Source: Streptomyces caniscabiei
Lineage (GTDB): Bacteria > Actinomycetota > Actinomycetes > Streptomycetales > Streptomycetaceae
Reading direction: 5' to 3'
Length of the DNA: 64,000 bases
Assembly: GCF_014930365.1 (NCBI RefSeq)
Contig: NZ_JABXWI010000003.1
Coordinates: forward strand, 1 to 64,000
The notes beneath the pieces were generated by a model. The model searched no databases and was not told where the DNA came from. It was given only the letters and a program-made list of their open reading frames with translations. Below are positions 25,615 to 34,428 of this stretch, one piece after another. Both the position numbers and the translations under genes were made by a program. Position 1 is the first letter of the stretch. Each line of letters starts with the position of its first letter.

Positions 25615-27096
25615 CTACGAGGGCTGGGCCCCGGTGTGCGGCTCGGCGTCGAAGCGGATGAAGCGGGTGAGCAGGGCGGCGACCAGGGCCACGGCCACGG
25701 AGCACCACAGGGCGAACTGGTAGCCGGACACGAGGGCCTCCAGCGGTTCCCGGGAGTCCGCCACCGCGTGGGTCCGCGCGTCCGCGATCGCGACGAGTCC
25801 GGCCAGGCCGATCGCCCCGCCCGCCTGGTACGTCGTGGTCGCCAGACCCGAGCCCGCACCGGCGATCGGGCCGGTGAGCCCCATCGTGCACACCACGAAG
25901 GACGAGACGATGGACACCCCGAGGCCGAAGGACCACAGCACGGCGGGCAGCAGGAAACCGGTGACGTAACCGGCGTCGACGTCGATCACCGTCGCCCACG
26001 CGGCGAGCGCCAGGGCCTGGACGAGGACACCGCCCATGAGGACGTTCTGCGGACCGTACCGCAGCACTCGCGGGGCCACCTGCGTGCCGGCCAGCATGGC
26101 CAGCGGGATCGGCACGTAGGACAGGCCCGCCTTCGCCGGCTCGTAACCGCGCACCTGCTGCAGATAGATCGTGATGACGAAGAACGTGGAGATCAGCAGG
26201 GTGCCGACCAGGGCGAAGGCCACGTTGCCGATGACCAGGGGACGCATGCGCAACAGCACGGACGGCAGGACCGGGTCGGCCGCGGTGCGCTGGCGGACGA
26301 CGAACCCGACGAGCAGCGCCGCGGCGCCGGCGAACCCGGCCAGTGTCGCGGCCGAGCCCCATCCCTCGGCACCGCCGCGGGCGATGGCGAAGATGAGCAG
26401 CAGCAGACCGCCGGTGGCGGTGACCGCGCCGATCACGTCGAGCCGGGCGTCGGTCTGGGGGCCGGTGGCCGGCAGCAGCCGCAGGGCGGCCAGGAGGATG
26501 CCGATGCCGATGGGGACGTTGATGATGAAGATCCACTCCCAGCCGGCCGTGGTGAGCAGCCCGCCGAGCACCAGACCGACCGGCGCGGCGACGCCGCCCA
26601 TGCCCATGAAGAGGCCGAGCGCCTTGTTGCGGTCCGGCCCCTCCGGGAAGATGTCCGTGATCAACGCGAGGGCCGCCGGGGTGACCAGCGCCGCGCCCAG
26701 TCCCTGCAGCAGCCTGGCGACGACCAACTGCCAGTCGTCGGCGGCGAGTCCGCAGCCCAGCGAGGCGAGCGTGAAGAGGGCCACGCCCGCGGTGAAGAGC
26801 CGCCGCCGGCCGACGACGTCGGCGGCGCGGCCCGCGAGCAGCAGGAAGCCGGCGAAGCCGAGCAGATAGGCGTCGACGACCCAGGCCAGGCCGGTGGTCG
26901 AGAAGCCGAGGTCGTCCCTGATGGCTGGCAGCGCGATGTTCACCACCGAGGCGTCCATCACCGACATGAACTCGATCAGCGCCAGCACCGAGAACATCGC
27001 CCAGGGACCGCGGCCGCCGGCCTTCGCGGCCGTCCCCGACGCCGGGGAGCCGGCGTCGACGGCCCCGCTCCGGCTCGGCGTGATGTCGTTGGTCAT
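25615..27096 (-). CDS. MFS drug-efflux transporter (DHA2, 14-TM type)
   Basis: This 493-residue membrane protein belongs to the DHA2 (EmrB/QacA) family: VMDASVVNIALPAIRDDLG in TM1, GRAADVVGRRRLF after TM2, RLLQGLGAALVTPAAL in TM4 and about 14 hydrophobic segments. It probably exports the cluster product and provides self-resistance. I choose the ATG at 27096 (MTNDITPS); the frame extends upstream to 27318 without homology. It is the first gene of the leftward operon and diverges from a DUF1857 gene over 275 bp that must contain both promoters. Confidence 0.93.
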   Translation of the reverse strand: MTNDITPSRSGAVDAGSPASGTAAKAGGRGPWAMFSVLALIEFMSVMDASVVNIALPAIRDDLGFSTTGLAWVVDAYLLGFAGFLLLAGRAADVVGRRRLFTAGVALFTLASLGCGLAADDWQLVVARLLQGLGAALVTPAALALITDIFPEGPDRNKALGLFMGMGGVAAPVGLVLGGLLTTAGWEWIFIINVPIGIGILLAALRLLPATGPQTDARLDVIGAVTATGGLLLLIFAIARGGAEGWGSAATLAGFAGAAALLVGFVVRQRTAADPVLPSVLLRMRPLVIGNVAFALVGTLLISTFFVITIYLQQVRGYEPAKAGLSYVPIPLAMLAGTQVAPRVLRYGPQNVLMGGVLVQALALAAWATVIDVDAGYVTGFLLPAVLWSFGLGVSIVSSFVVCTMGLTGPIAGAGSGLATTTYQAGGAIGLAGLVAIADARTHAVADSREPLEALVSGYQFALWCSVAVALVAALLTRFIRFDAEPHTGAQPS

Positions 27097-27371
27097 GAAG
27101 GTGTCCCATTCGTCGTGTCGTCGGGGTGGGTGCCGGCTGCGGCCCGCTGCGACATGAGCAGCGGCGCGGTCACACTGATCAATCGTCGACAGACGCGGGG
27201 CCCCGGGCATCACGTCTTCACGCCATCCTTCGTGACGCGCGGGGCACTTGGGCGGTCGGGAGGCGGGCGCGGCAGATCGCGTGAAACTGTGATGTCCGGA
27301 CCCGGGCCCGGGCGCCATGCTGCGGCGAAAGGCAAGCCCCTTTGCCGTCGGAACGCGCGAAAGGCCGACCC

Positions 27372-27854
27372 GTGATCATCTTCAAGTACACGCTGCCCGT
27401 CAACGACCCGGGCCTTCCGGAGCACCCGGAGATCGACCGTGACCAGCTCTGGGAGAGCCTGGTGCACAAGGCGGCCAACCCGGTCTCGTACGTGCCGTCG
27501 ATCAGTTTCGCGGAGGTGCTGGAGGAGTTCGAGGGCGGCTTCGTGCGGCGTATCGCGCTGCGCGGCGACCATTCGGTGCTGCTGCGGGAGCGGGTGACTC
27601 TGGAGCCCGGGCAGCGCATCGTCTTCACCCAGCTGGACAACCCGCTGCTGACCGAGATCACCAACGAGATCGGCGTGGACGCGGAGGGCTCTCTCACCTT
27701 CACTTTCACCGCCACGCTGTCCGCCGCGGGCGTGGAGCGGAGTCGGCGGGAGGCCGGTTTCATCGCGGAGAACGACCTGTTGTTCTACGACACGGCGGCC
27801 GCCACGGTGAACACGGTGCGGCTGACGGCGGCCCGTGCGGTGACCGCGGCCTGA
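27372..27854 (+). CDS. DUF1857/AtaL-like (SRPBCC) protein, copy 1
   Basis: A 160-residue single-domain protein resembles the AtaL-like/DUF1857 family of the START/SRPBCC superfamily. Signature blocks are LWESLVHKAANPVSYVPS, FTQLDNPLLTEITNEIG and a C-terminal amphipathic helix. Function in the family is not established; related folds act as aromatases, cyclases or ligand binders. A second copy, alignable across its whole length, lies at 30655. The GTG at 27372 is used, with AAAGG upstream. The gene diverges from the exporter and converges on an SDR across a long hairpin. Confidence 0.8.
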   Translation: MIIFKYTLPVNDPGLPEHPEIDRDQLWESLVHKAANPVSYVPSISFAEVLEEFEGGFVRRIALRGDHSVLLRERVTLEPGQRIVFTQLDNPLLTEITNEIGVDAEGSLTFTFTATLSAAGVERSRREAGFIAENDLLFYDTAAATVNTVRLTAARAVTAA

Positions 27855-27865
27855 GACGCGGGCAT

Positions 27866-27920
27866 GCGGGAATGCCGCGGTGCCGGGCCTGTGAGGGGCC
27901 CGGGACCGCGGCATTCCCGC
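27866..27920. terminator. 24-bp bidirectional terminator hairpin
   Basis: A 24-bp stem with one mismatch and a seven-base loop fills the gap between the convergent DUF1857 and SDR genes. It can stop both transcripts. Confidence 0.8.
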
Positions 27921-27935
27921 GTACGGTCGCGGTGG

Positions 27936-28670
27936 TTACGCGAAGCCGCCGTTGGCGTGGATGGTCTGGCCGGTGAGCCAGCGCCCGTCCTCACCGGCGA
28001 GGAAGGCGACGACGTCGGCGATGTCGCCCGGCTGCCCGAGCTTGCGCAGCGGGGTCTGGGCGATCAGGGTGTCGAGGTTGGCCCGCGCCTCGGGGGCGAG
28101 CATGTCGGTGTCGGTCGGGCCCGGGGCCACGGCGTTGACGGTGATACCGCGCTCGCCCAGGGCGTGGGCGAGGGAGCGGGTGAGGACCTCGACGCCCACC
28201 TTGGTGGCACCGTAGGCGCCGAGGAAGGCGATGGCCCCCGACGGCAGCCCGGCGGAGAGGTTGACGACCCGGCCGCCGTCCCTCAGGTGCTTGGTGGCCT
28301 GCTGGTGGGAGAGGAAGACGCTCTTGAGGTTGGTCGCGACCAGCCGGTCGAAGTCCTCCTCGCTGATGTACTCCACCGGTGCGGCGGCCACGGTCGCGGC
28401 GTTGTTGACGACGATGTCGACGCCACCGAACTCCTTGACGGCGGTGTCGTACAGAGCGGCAACGTCGGCGGCGACCGACACGTCGGCCTGCACGGCGACG
28501 GCCTTGCCGCCGGCTCCGGTGATGGCCTTCACCGTCTCCTCGGCGGCCTCGGCGTTGTTCTGGTAGTTGACGACGACGGCGGCACCCTCGCGGCCGAGAC
28601 GTTCGGCCGTCGCACGGCCGATGCCCCGCGACGCGCCGGTGACGATGGCGACCTTGCCGTTGAGACTCAT
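27936..28670 (-). CDS. SDR-family oxidoreductase (3-oxoacyl reductase-like)
   Basis: The 244-residue classical SDR has [13 protein letters not shown], Ser in VNLSAG, YGATK and the C-terminal GQTIHANGG. Closest by appearance are 3-oxoacyl-ACP reductase/glucose-dehydrogenase-like SDRs. No fatty-acid or polyketide genes are nearby, so it probably reduces or oxidises a small intermediate of the cluster. It lies 72 bp downstream of the flavin oxidase in the same direction, likely co-transcribed. The substrate is unknown. Confidence 0.88.
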   Translation of the reverse strand: MSLNGKVAIVTGASRGIGRATAERLGREGAAVVVNYQNNAEAAEETVKAITGAGGKAVAVQADVSVAADVAALYDTAVKEFGGVDIVVNNAATVAAAPVEYISEEDFDRLVATNLKSVFLSHQQATKHLRDGGRVVNLSAGLPSGAIAFLGAYGATKVGVEVLTRSLAHALGERGITVNAVAPGPTDTDMLAPEARANLDTLIAQTPLRKLGQPGDIADVVAFLAGEDGRWLTGQTIHANGGFA

Positions 28671-28742
28671 CTCTGTTGACTCCTTGCCAGTTGGTCAGAG
28701 CGGATGACAGGTGGTGACGGTGCTTCCGCGCACGCGTTCGGT

Positions 28743-30362
28743 TCAGCCCGGCAGTGGTACGGACTGGGCGTGCCGGAAGACGTTCTTGGGGTCCCACTTG
28801 GCCTTGGCCTGCTGCAGCCGTGGGAAGTTGACGCCGTAGTACAGGTCGTGCCAGGGCACGCCCGACGTGTTCCACGCCGGGTCGGAGAGGTCTCCGTCGG
28901 CGTAGTTGACGAAGCAGCCGTCGGTGACGGCGTTCGACACGGGCACACCGCCGGTGCCCGCGTACACGTCCCGGTAGAACTCGCGGATCCACGCCTCGTG
29001 CCAGGAGTCCTGCTCGGCGTCCCGCCAGAAGTTGACGTACATCAGCTTCATGACGGAGTCCCGCTGGGACACCGCGGTCGCGGTCGGGGGGACGGAGTTG
29101 ACCCGGCCGCCGTACGAACTGATCAGCACCAGGGCACCCGGGTACGGGTAGTCGGGGCGCGTCAGATGCTTGTGGAACGCGGCGACATGGGCGTCCGTGA
29201 AGGTCTTGCGCATGTAGGCGGACTTGCCCTTGAAGCGGTTGGTGGGGTCGCCGCCGCCGGTGAAGCCGGGCCACTCGACGCCGTGCAGCCAGGGCAGGGT
29301 CCGGCGTTCGTCGACCCGGAAGGAGACTCCCGTGCCCCGGTTCACGGCCGCGAGGAAGTCGTCGAGCAGTCGGTCGGCACCGGACGCGGTCGCGTCGATC
29401 TCCGTCGTCATGGAGAAGGATCCCGCGGCCTTGGGGGCGGGCTTCAGCTGGCTGAACAGTCCGGCGTAGGCGGAGGACGCGGAGCTGTTCTGCTCGCACC
29501 AGGTGCCGTAGTTCTTCAGGATCCGGCCGAACGAGTCCTCCGTCAGATCGGCCCAGGACCAGGAGACGGAGTTGACCAGCAGCGAGGCCGGCGGCTTGGG
29601 CAGCAGGCTCTCGGGCGCGGAGCCGGTGGCGTTCGGGGACCGGAACAGATAGCGGGTGACCACACCGAAGTTGCCACCGCCACCGCCGGTGTGCGCCCAC
29701 CACAGGTCCCGGTTGGGGTCCGAGGCCTCCCTGGTGGCCGTGACGAGCCGGGCCTTGCCGCCGGCGTCCACCACGACCACCTCGACCGCGTACAGGTGGT
29801 CGACGATGAGTCCGTGCCGCCGGGAGAGCGCTCCGTAACCGCCGCCCGCCACGTGTCCGCCGGCCCCGACCGAGGGGCAGGTGCCGCCGGGCAGGACGAT
29901 CCCCCAGCCCTTGTAGAGGGCCTTGTACATCTGCACCATCGTGGCGCCCGCCTCCACCGCGAACGCCTGCCGGGAGGAGTCGAAGTACACCTGGTTCATC
30001 TGGGACATGTCGATGACGACCTTGATGCCGTCGCTGACCCAGGGCTCGTAGCAGTGCCCGCCACTGCGTACGGCGATCCTCTTGCCGGCGCCGACGGCCT
30101 CCTGGACGGCGGTCAGCACCTGAGTGGCCGAGCTGACGATCCGGACGGAGTCGGGCTTGCCGACCCACCGCTGGTTGAAACCGCGGACCAGGTCCCCGTA
30201 CTGCTGGTCCGCCGGTGTGACGTGGAACGGACCGTAGGCGGCCGCCTCGCGCGCCTCCGCCGTGGCCGCGACAGCCGGCGTGGCACCGCCGACGACGGTC
30301 CCCGCCGCCGCCGAGGTCACCAGGAATCTTCGACGCGATATCCCACTCATCTTCTCCCCCAT
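28743..30362 (-). CDS. Tat-exported BBE-like oxidase with bicovalent FAD
   Basis: A 539-residue FAD-linked oxidase of the berberine-bridge-enzyme/glucooligosaccharide-oxidase family. The N-terminus SRRRFLVTS with hydrophobic run and AVAATA cleavage region is a Tat signal. His103 (RSGGHCYEPW) and Cys162 (GGTCPSVGAGGH) match the two residues that attach FAD covalently in BBE, GOOX and AknOx-type enzymes. A BBE C-terminal motif with NFPRLQQAKAKWDPKNVF ends the protein. It should catalyse an O2-dependent oxidation, probably outside the membrane and therefore late in the pathway. Start may be the ATG at 30362 or at 30350. Confidence 0.93.
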   Translation of the reverse strand: MGEKMSGISRRRFLVTSAAAGTVVGGATPAVAATAEAREAAAYGPFHVTPADQQYGDLVRGFNQRWVGKPDSVRIVSSATQVLTAVQEAVGAGKRIAVRSGGHCYEPWVSDGIKVVIDMSQMNQVYFDSSRQAFAVEAGATMVQMYKALYKGWGIVLPGGTCPSVGAGGHVAGGGYGALSRRHGLIVDHLYAVEVVVVDAGGKARLVTATREASDPNRDLWWAHTGGGGGNFGVVTRYLFRSPNATGSAPESLLPKPPASLLVNSVSWSWADLTEDSFGRILKNYGTWCEQNSSASSAYAGLFSQLKPAPKAAGSFSMTTEIDATASGADRLLDDFLAAVNRGTGVSFRVDERRTLPWLHGVEWPGFTGGGDPTNRFKGKSAYMRKTFTDAHVAAFHKHLTRPDYPYPGALVLISSYGGRVNSVPPTATAVSQRDSVMKLMYVNFWRDAEQDSWHEAWIREFYRDVYAGTGGVPVSNAVTDGCFVNYADGDLSDPAWNTSGVPWHDLYYGVNFPRLQQAKAKWDPKNVFRHAQSVPLPG

Positions 30363-30654
30363 CGAATATCGGTCCCGCCTGCCATGGACGGCCCGGGACC
30401 CGTGCTGCGACCGGTCCCTGCGGCGGGATCACCAGCCTGTCAACCACGCCTCGTCCGCCACATCGCGTCATCACGTGATCCTGGGGCGCTCCGGCAGGAG
30501 TACGGGGGCCACGACGCCGGGAAAAGCTCACGAGAACCGGGGATGCCCCCGCGCGACGTGCGGGAGATGCTGCCTCTCGGCGGATACGGCCGAGACGCGC
30601 GGCGTACGGCGAATCGCGTCCGCCGCACCGCCGGACCACAGGAGGCGAACACCC

Positions 30655-31131
30655 ATGTCCGTGCTGAGCTGGACCCTTCCGGTCGTCGGAGAGGACGAGG
30701 AGGGAAAACGGCAACTGGATCCCGAGGAGGTCTGGCAGGGCCTGCTGCTCAAGGCGGAGAATCCCGTTCCGTTCATCGCCGGCATCACCGCGTGCCAGGT
30801 GCTGGAGCGTCACAAGGACGGGCTGCTGCGGGAGATCACGGTGGCGGACCGGGCCAAGGCCCGTGAGCGGGTCGTCTTCCACGACCGCCGGCTCATGGTC
30901 TTCCACCAGGTCGACGACCCGTACCTCGCCGAGATCCACAACGAGATCGGGCGGGACGAGCAGGGGACGACCACGCTCACGATCAGGGTGCTGCTCTCGG
31001 CGGAGGGGAAGGCCAAGGGCGAGAGCGACGACTCCTTCGTGGAGTCGACCGCACGCTACTTCGGCGGGATCGTGCAGCCCATCGTCGACACCATCGTCCG
31101 TCTGCGGGGCGGGCCGGGGCCGGGGGCGTGA
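30655..31131 (+). CDS. DUF1857/AtaL-like (SRPBCC) protein, copy 2
   Basis: This 158-residue paralogue of the protein at 27372 shares the same layout (VWQGLLLKAENPVPFI, FHQVDDPYLAEIHNEIG against FTQLDNPLLTEITNEIG, and a C-terminal helix). A clear AGGAGG precedes the ATG. It diverges from the flavin oxidase and converges on the LAL regulator, sharing a terminator. Two diverged copies in one cluster suggest separate roles on two related intermediates, or a heterodimer. No catalytic residue can be named. Confidence 0.8.
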   Translation: MSVLSWTLPVVGEDEEGKRQLDPEEVWQGLLLKAENPVPFIAGITACQVLERHKDGLLREITVADRAKARERVVFHDRRLMVFHQVDDPYLAEIHNEIGRDEQGTTTLTIRVLLSAEGKAKGESDDSFVESTARYFGGIVQPIVDTIVRLRGGPGPGA

Positions 31132-31153
31132 CCGCCGGGGGGCGGTCACGCCC
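31124..31153. terminator. 13-bp bidirectional terminator
   Basis: GGGCGTGACCGCC pairs perfectly with GGCGGTCACGCCC around a GGGG loop. The left arm overlaps the DUF1857 stop codon, and the right arm ends five bases before the regulator's stop codon on the other strand. Confidence 0.8.
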
Positions 31154-31158
31154 GGCGG

Positions 31159-33981
31159 TCAGGCGGTGGTCCGTTCGCCGCCCGCGTCGTGCAGCATCGC
31201 CTGCCGTGCCAGCTCCACCCGGCTGGAGACACCCAGCTTGGCGAAGGCATGCCGCAGATGCGTGTCCACCGTGTGCGGCGACAGGAACAGCCGTTCGGCT
31301 GCGGCCCGGTTGGTCAGCCCTTCCGCGACCAGACGCACCACGCGCAGCTCGGCGCCGGTGAGGCTGTCCCAGCCCGTCTGCGCCCGCTGCACGGACTGCC
31401 ACTTCTTGCGGCGTACGCCCAGGCCGCGCAGGGCCCGCTGGACCCGTGCGACGGACCGGGTGGCGCCGCAGTCGGTGAACCGGCCGAGGGCCTCCTCCAG
31501 CAGGGCCACCGCGCGGCCCCGGCGCCCCGCCCGGGTCTCGGCGTGCGCGGCGTCCTCCAGGGCGATGGCCCGCGCCAGATGGCGGGGGCTCGCGCGGTAC
31601 GCGTCCAGCGCCGCGTGCAGCATCGCCACGTCATCGGTGAGGAGCCCTTCGGCGTGGTGGGCGGCGGCCGCGAGCGAGAGGGTCCTCGGGGTGCCGTCGG
31701 CCAGCTTCCGGGCGACGGCCGCCGCGTGCCGGGCCTCCTCCGACGCCCCCGCGTCGAGCGCGAAGCGCACCAGGGCGGGCGCCGCCCACGCGACCTGGGT
31801 CAGCAGCAGGGGGCGCTCGTCGAGTCGTTCGTACACCCCCGACAGAGCCGTCACCGCGGCCTGGGGGTCGCCCTCCGCGTACGCCAACTGGGCCTGCAGC
31901 CAGGCGATGTCCTCCGGCACGACCCCGTAGCCGGACTCGGCCATACGGTGGGCCTCCGTGAACAGCCCGCGGGCGCGCACCAGTTCGTCCCGGTGGATCG
32001 CCACCTGGCCCAGAATGGTGAGGAGGGACGGAACGATGGCCAGCGCGCTGAGCTGTTCGGCCACCGCCTTCCCGGCCACGGCCTCGGCCTGCGCGTCGCT
32101 CAACTGGCCCGCCATGAGCCGCAGTTCGGCCCGGCCGTAGTGCCACAGGGGCAGTGACCAGGCGGAGCCCAGCGCCCGGGTGTCGTTCTCCCCCAGCTCC
32201 AGGACGGCGTCGGCCTCGCCGAAGCGGTCGGCGGCGACCAGCGCCCGGCCCAGCCACAGCCGGGGATGCCGGTGCCGTGCGTCGCCGCCTGTGTCGTCGG
32301 CCAGCTGTACGGCCTCCGAGGCGAGGGAGACCGCCTCGTCGACCCGGCCCAGGATGCGCGCGGCGACGCTGCGAGCCGCGCCCGCGTACACCACGGTGTC
32401 CGGCTCACCGACCGCCATCGCCTCGATCGCGGAGGCCTCCGCGCCTCGCACGTCGTCGCCGTTGAGCAGGGCGTGCGACTGGACCGCGAGGAGCCGGCCC
32501 CGGACCGGATCCGTGATCCCCTGCTGGGTCAGGGCGCGGCGGGTGTACTCGACCGCCATCGCGTCCTGGCCGGCGTGCTTCAGCGCCTCGGCCAGCCCGA
32601 CGTACACCGAGGCCTCCTGCGCGCGGCTGATGTTGCGGTGCAACGCCTCCGCGCCGAGGTCACGGGCCTCGGTGATGCGGCCGGACGAAGCCAGCAGACT
32701 CACCGCCCGCGCGATCAGACCGGACGCCTCGGGGTCGTCGGCGGGCAGCAGGCCGAGCGCCTCCAGGATCAGGTCGGCGGCCGTGCTGGGCGAGGTGGAG
32801 GCCACCTCGTCCGCCGCCGCGCAGAGCACGTCGACGGTGTGCGGGTTGTCGCGGGAGGCGCCGCGGATCAGATGCAGCGCGGTCTCGGCCCGGGGGCTGC
32901 CCGCGGCCTCCAGCACGGTGGCGGCCTCCTGGTGCAGGATCCGCCGGACCGAGCCGGTGAGGGAGTCGTAGACCGCTTCCCGGATGAGGTCGTGCCGGAA
33001 GGCGAGCGCCGTGCCGTCGTCGACCAGCACGTGCGCCTCCACCGCCTCCTCGACCTGCGGCAGCAGGGCGACGCCGCGCTCGCCCAGCAGACCGGCCGCC
33101 TCGCTCGGCAGGAACGGGCGGCCGAAGACCGACCCGGCCTCCAGGAGCCGCCGGGTCGGTGCGGACAGGTGGCGCAGCTGGTAGTCCACGGCGCTCAGGA
33201 AGTCGTCGGGCAGGACGTCGTCCCCGACGACCTCGACCATGTCGGCCACCCGCAGCAGCCGGTCGTCGTCCCCCAGCGCCTTGAGCAACTGCTCCAGCAG
33301 GAAGGGGTTGCCGTCGCTGCGCGCGGCGAGCGCCGCCAGGGTAGGGCTCGGTTCCGCACCGAGCACGTGCGAGCAGAGCTGCACGACGGCGTCGGGGCCG
33401 AGCCGTCCGAGGACGACGTGTTCGGCGCCGTCCTGGAGGAGCCGGCCGACCACGTCGTAGCGCGACGACTGGACCGACGGCGAGCGCCGCGCCAGCAGCC
33501 ACTGCACCGGGCAGGCGCGCAGCCTGGGCACCAGGATCTGCAGGGTGAACGCCGTGAGTTCGTCCATGGACTGGGCGTCGTCCAGGGCTATGACGAGCGG
33601 GCGGGTGCGGGCGTGCTCCTCGATGAGGTCGCCCAGCCGGCTGACCAGCCAGAAGCGGTCGGCCTCCTGGCTGCCGAGGCCGCGGAGCGCCGCCATGTCC
33701 GCCCGGTCCACGACCGGCGGCCCGCTGTCCCGCAGCGCGGACAGCAGCACCGCGAGCGGCGCCACCCGGTCGAGTTCGGTGGCGCGGCCCAGCGCGAAGG
33801 TCATCCCCAGCCGCTCCGCCTCCCGGGCCGCTTCCTGCAGCAGTCGGCTCTTTCCGATGCCGGGTGGTCCCTCCACCACGAGACACCGGCCACCGCCCGA
33901 CGCCGTCGCCCGCAACGCGTCGCGCAGTAAGCCCAGTTCGGTGTCCCGACCGACGGCTGGACCCGCGTTCTTCACAACCAT
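31159..33981 (-). CDS. LAL-family (large LuxR) regulator of the cluster
   Basis: The 940-residue regulator has an N-terminal AAA-type ATPase with Walker A EGPPGIGKSRLL and Walker B LVIALDD, a long helical-repeat middle and a C-terminal LuxR helix-turn-helix (about 870-930: LTGAELRVVRLVAEGLTNRAAAERLFLSPHTVDTHLR, split by the recognition turn). LAL proteins are usually pathway-specific activators. Codon 18 is TTA (33928-33930), the rare leucine codon read only by the bldA tRNA, so translation is probably confined to development. It diverges from the 3,4-AHBA operon over 447 bp and is the obvious activator candidate for both arms. Confidence 0.93.
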   Translation of the reverse strand: MVVKNAGPAVGRDTELGLLRDALRATASGGGRCLVVEGPPGIGKSRLLQEAAREAERLGMTFALGRATELDRVAPLAVLLSALRDSGPPVVDRADMAALRGLGSQEADRFWLVSRLGDLIEEHARTRPLVIALDDAQSMDELTAFTLQILVPRLRACPVQWLLARRSPSVQSSRYDVVGRLLQDGAEHVVLGRLGPDAVVQLCSHVLGAEPSPTLAALAARSDGNPFLLEQLLKALGDDDRLLRVADMVEVVGDDVLPDDFLSAVDYQLRHLSAPTRRLLEAGSVFGRPFLPSEAAGLLGERGVALLPQVEEAVEAHVLVDDGTALAFRHDLIREAVYDSLTGSVRRILHQEAATVLEAAGSPRAETALHLIRGASRDNPHTVDVLCAAADEVASTSPSTAADLILEALGLLPADDPEASGLIARAVSLLASSGRITEARDLGAEALHRNISRAQEASVYVGLAEALKHAGQDAMAVEYTRRALTQQGITDPVRGRLLAVQSHALLNGDDVRGAEASAIEAMAVGEPDTVVYAGAARSVAARILGRVDEAVSLASEAVQLADDTGGDARHRHPRLWLGRALVAADRFGEADAVLELGENDTRALGSAWSLPLWHYGRAELRLMAGQLSDAQAEAVAGKAVAEQLSALAIVPSLLTILGQVAIHRDELVRARGLFTEAHRMAESGYGVVPEDIAWLQAQLAYAEGDPQAAVTALSGVYERLDERPLLLTQVAWAAPALVRFALDAGASEEARHAAAVARKLADGTPRTLSLAAAAHHAEGLLTDDVAMLHAALDAYRASPRHLARAIALEDAAHAETRAGRRGRAVALLEEALGRFTDCGATRSVARVQRALRGLGVRRKKWQSVQRAQTGWDSLTGAELRVVRLVAEGLTNRAAAERLFLSPHTVDTHLRHAFAKLGVSSRVELARQAMLHDAGGERTTA
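33928..33930 (-). promoter_or_regulatory. TTA codon (bldA-dependent leucine)
   Basis: The minus strand reads GAA CTG GGC TTA CTG at codons 15-19 of the LAL gene. I noticed no other in-frame TTA in the cluster genes on a visual scan. It places the cluster under bldA control if the regulator is an essential activator. Confidence 0.8.
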
Positions 33982-34428
33982 GCTCTGTCTCGTCCCCCCG
34001 TGGCGATCGGCCGACGACGGCCCGTGGTCTCCCGGCTCGGCCCGTCATCGGCACATGCTTTCGATGCCCACCGTAACGGCTGCGGAACGTTCCGCGAGCT
34101 GGCATTTCTCCTGCGACCCCGCTCGATCATGGCTGAAATTCTCGACCCCGGTGGCACATACATGCGTCATGCATGTAGCACCCCTGGATCCCCCCATGTG
34201 ACCGAACGGGCCGCGCACACACGGGACTTCTCGGGACACTCGGTCCGCATGCGTCGCTCTGCCCGAATGTCGCGTGGCGCGCCGCGCCTGGATCACGTGA
34301 ACGAGCGATGTCACACCACGGCCGGTCGGCGAAAGATTCTCGTCATAAGGGACACGGCAAACCCGAGTGACGCGGACCCAGGAACTACGGGGGTTCCCTG
34401 CTCGACATCCGCAGGGAGGGGATGTGTG
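33982..34428. other. Divergent promoter region between the LAL gene and the 3,4-AHBA operon
   Basis: This 447-bp AT-richer stretch has no credible gene. It contains the perfect 14-bp palindrome GCGGAACGTTCCGC (34082-34095) and the inverted repeat at 34159-34177. Both the regulator and the aminohydroxybenzoate operon must be transcribed from here. Confidence 0.6.
34159..34177. promoter_or_regulatory. Inverted repeat TACATGC-N5-GCATGTA
   Basis: A 7-bp perfect inverted repeat with spacer GTCAT lies mid-way between the divergent LAL and ADH synthase genes. It is a candidate activator site. I did not find a second copy in the other cluster promoters by eye. Confidence 0.5.

Noticed and set aside
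23890..27375. Very long plus-strand frame opposite the hydroxylase and exporter genes
   Set aside because: Asp/Gly/Arg/His-rich antisense composition; the minus strand has complete flavoprotein and MFS motifs.
27991..31149. Very long minus-strand frame (1052 codons) spanning the SDR, oxidase and DUF1857 genes
   Set aside because: It is the out-of-frame shadow of three well-supported genes and has no family resemblance.
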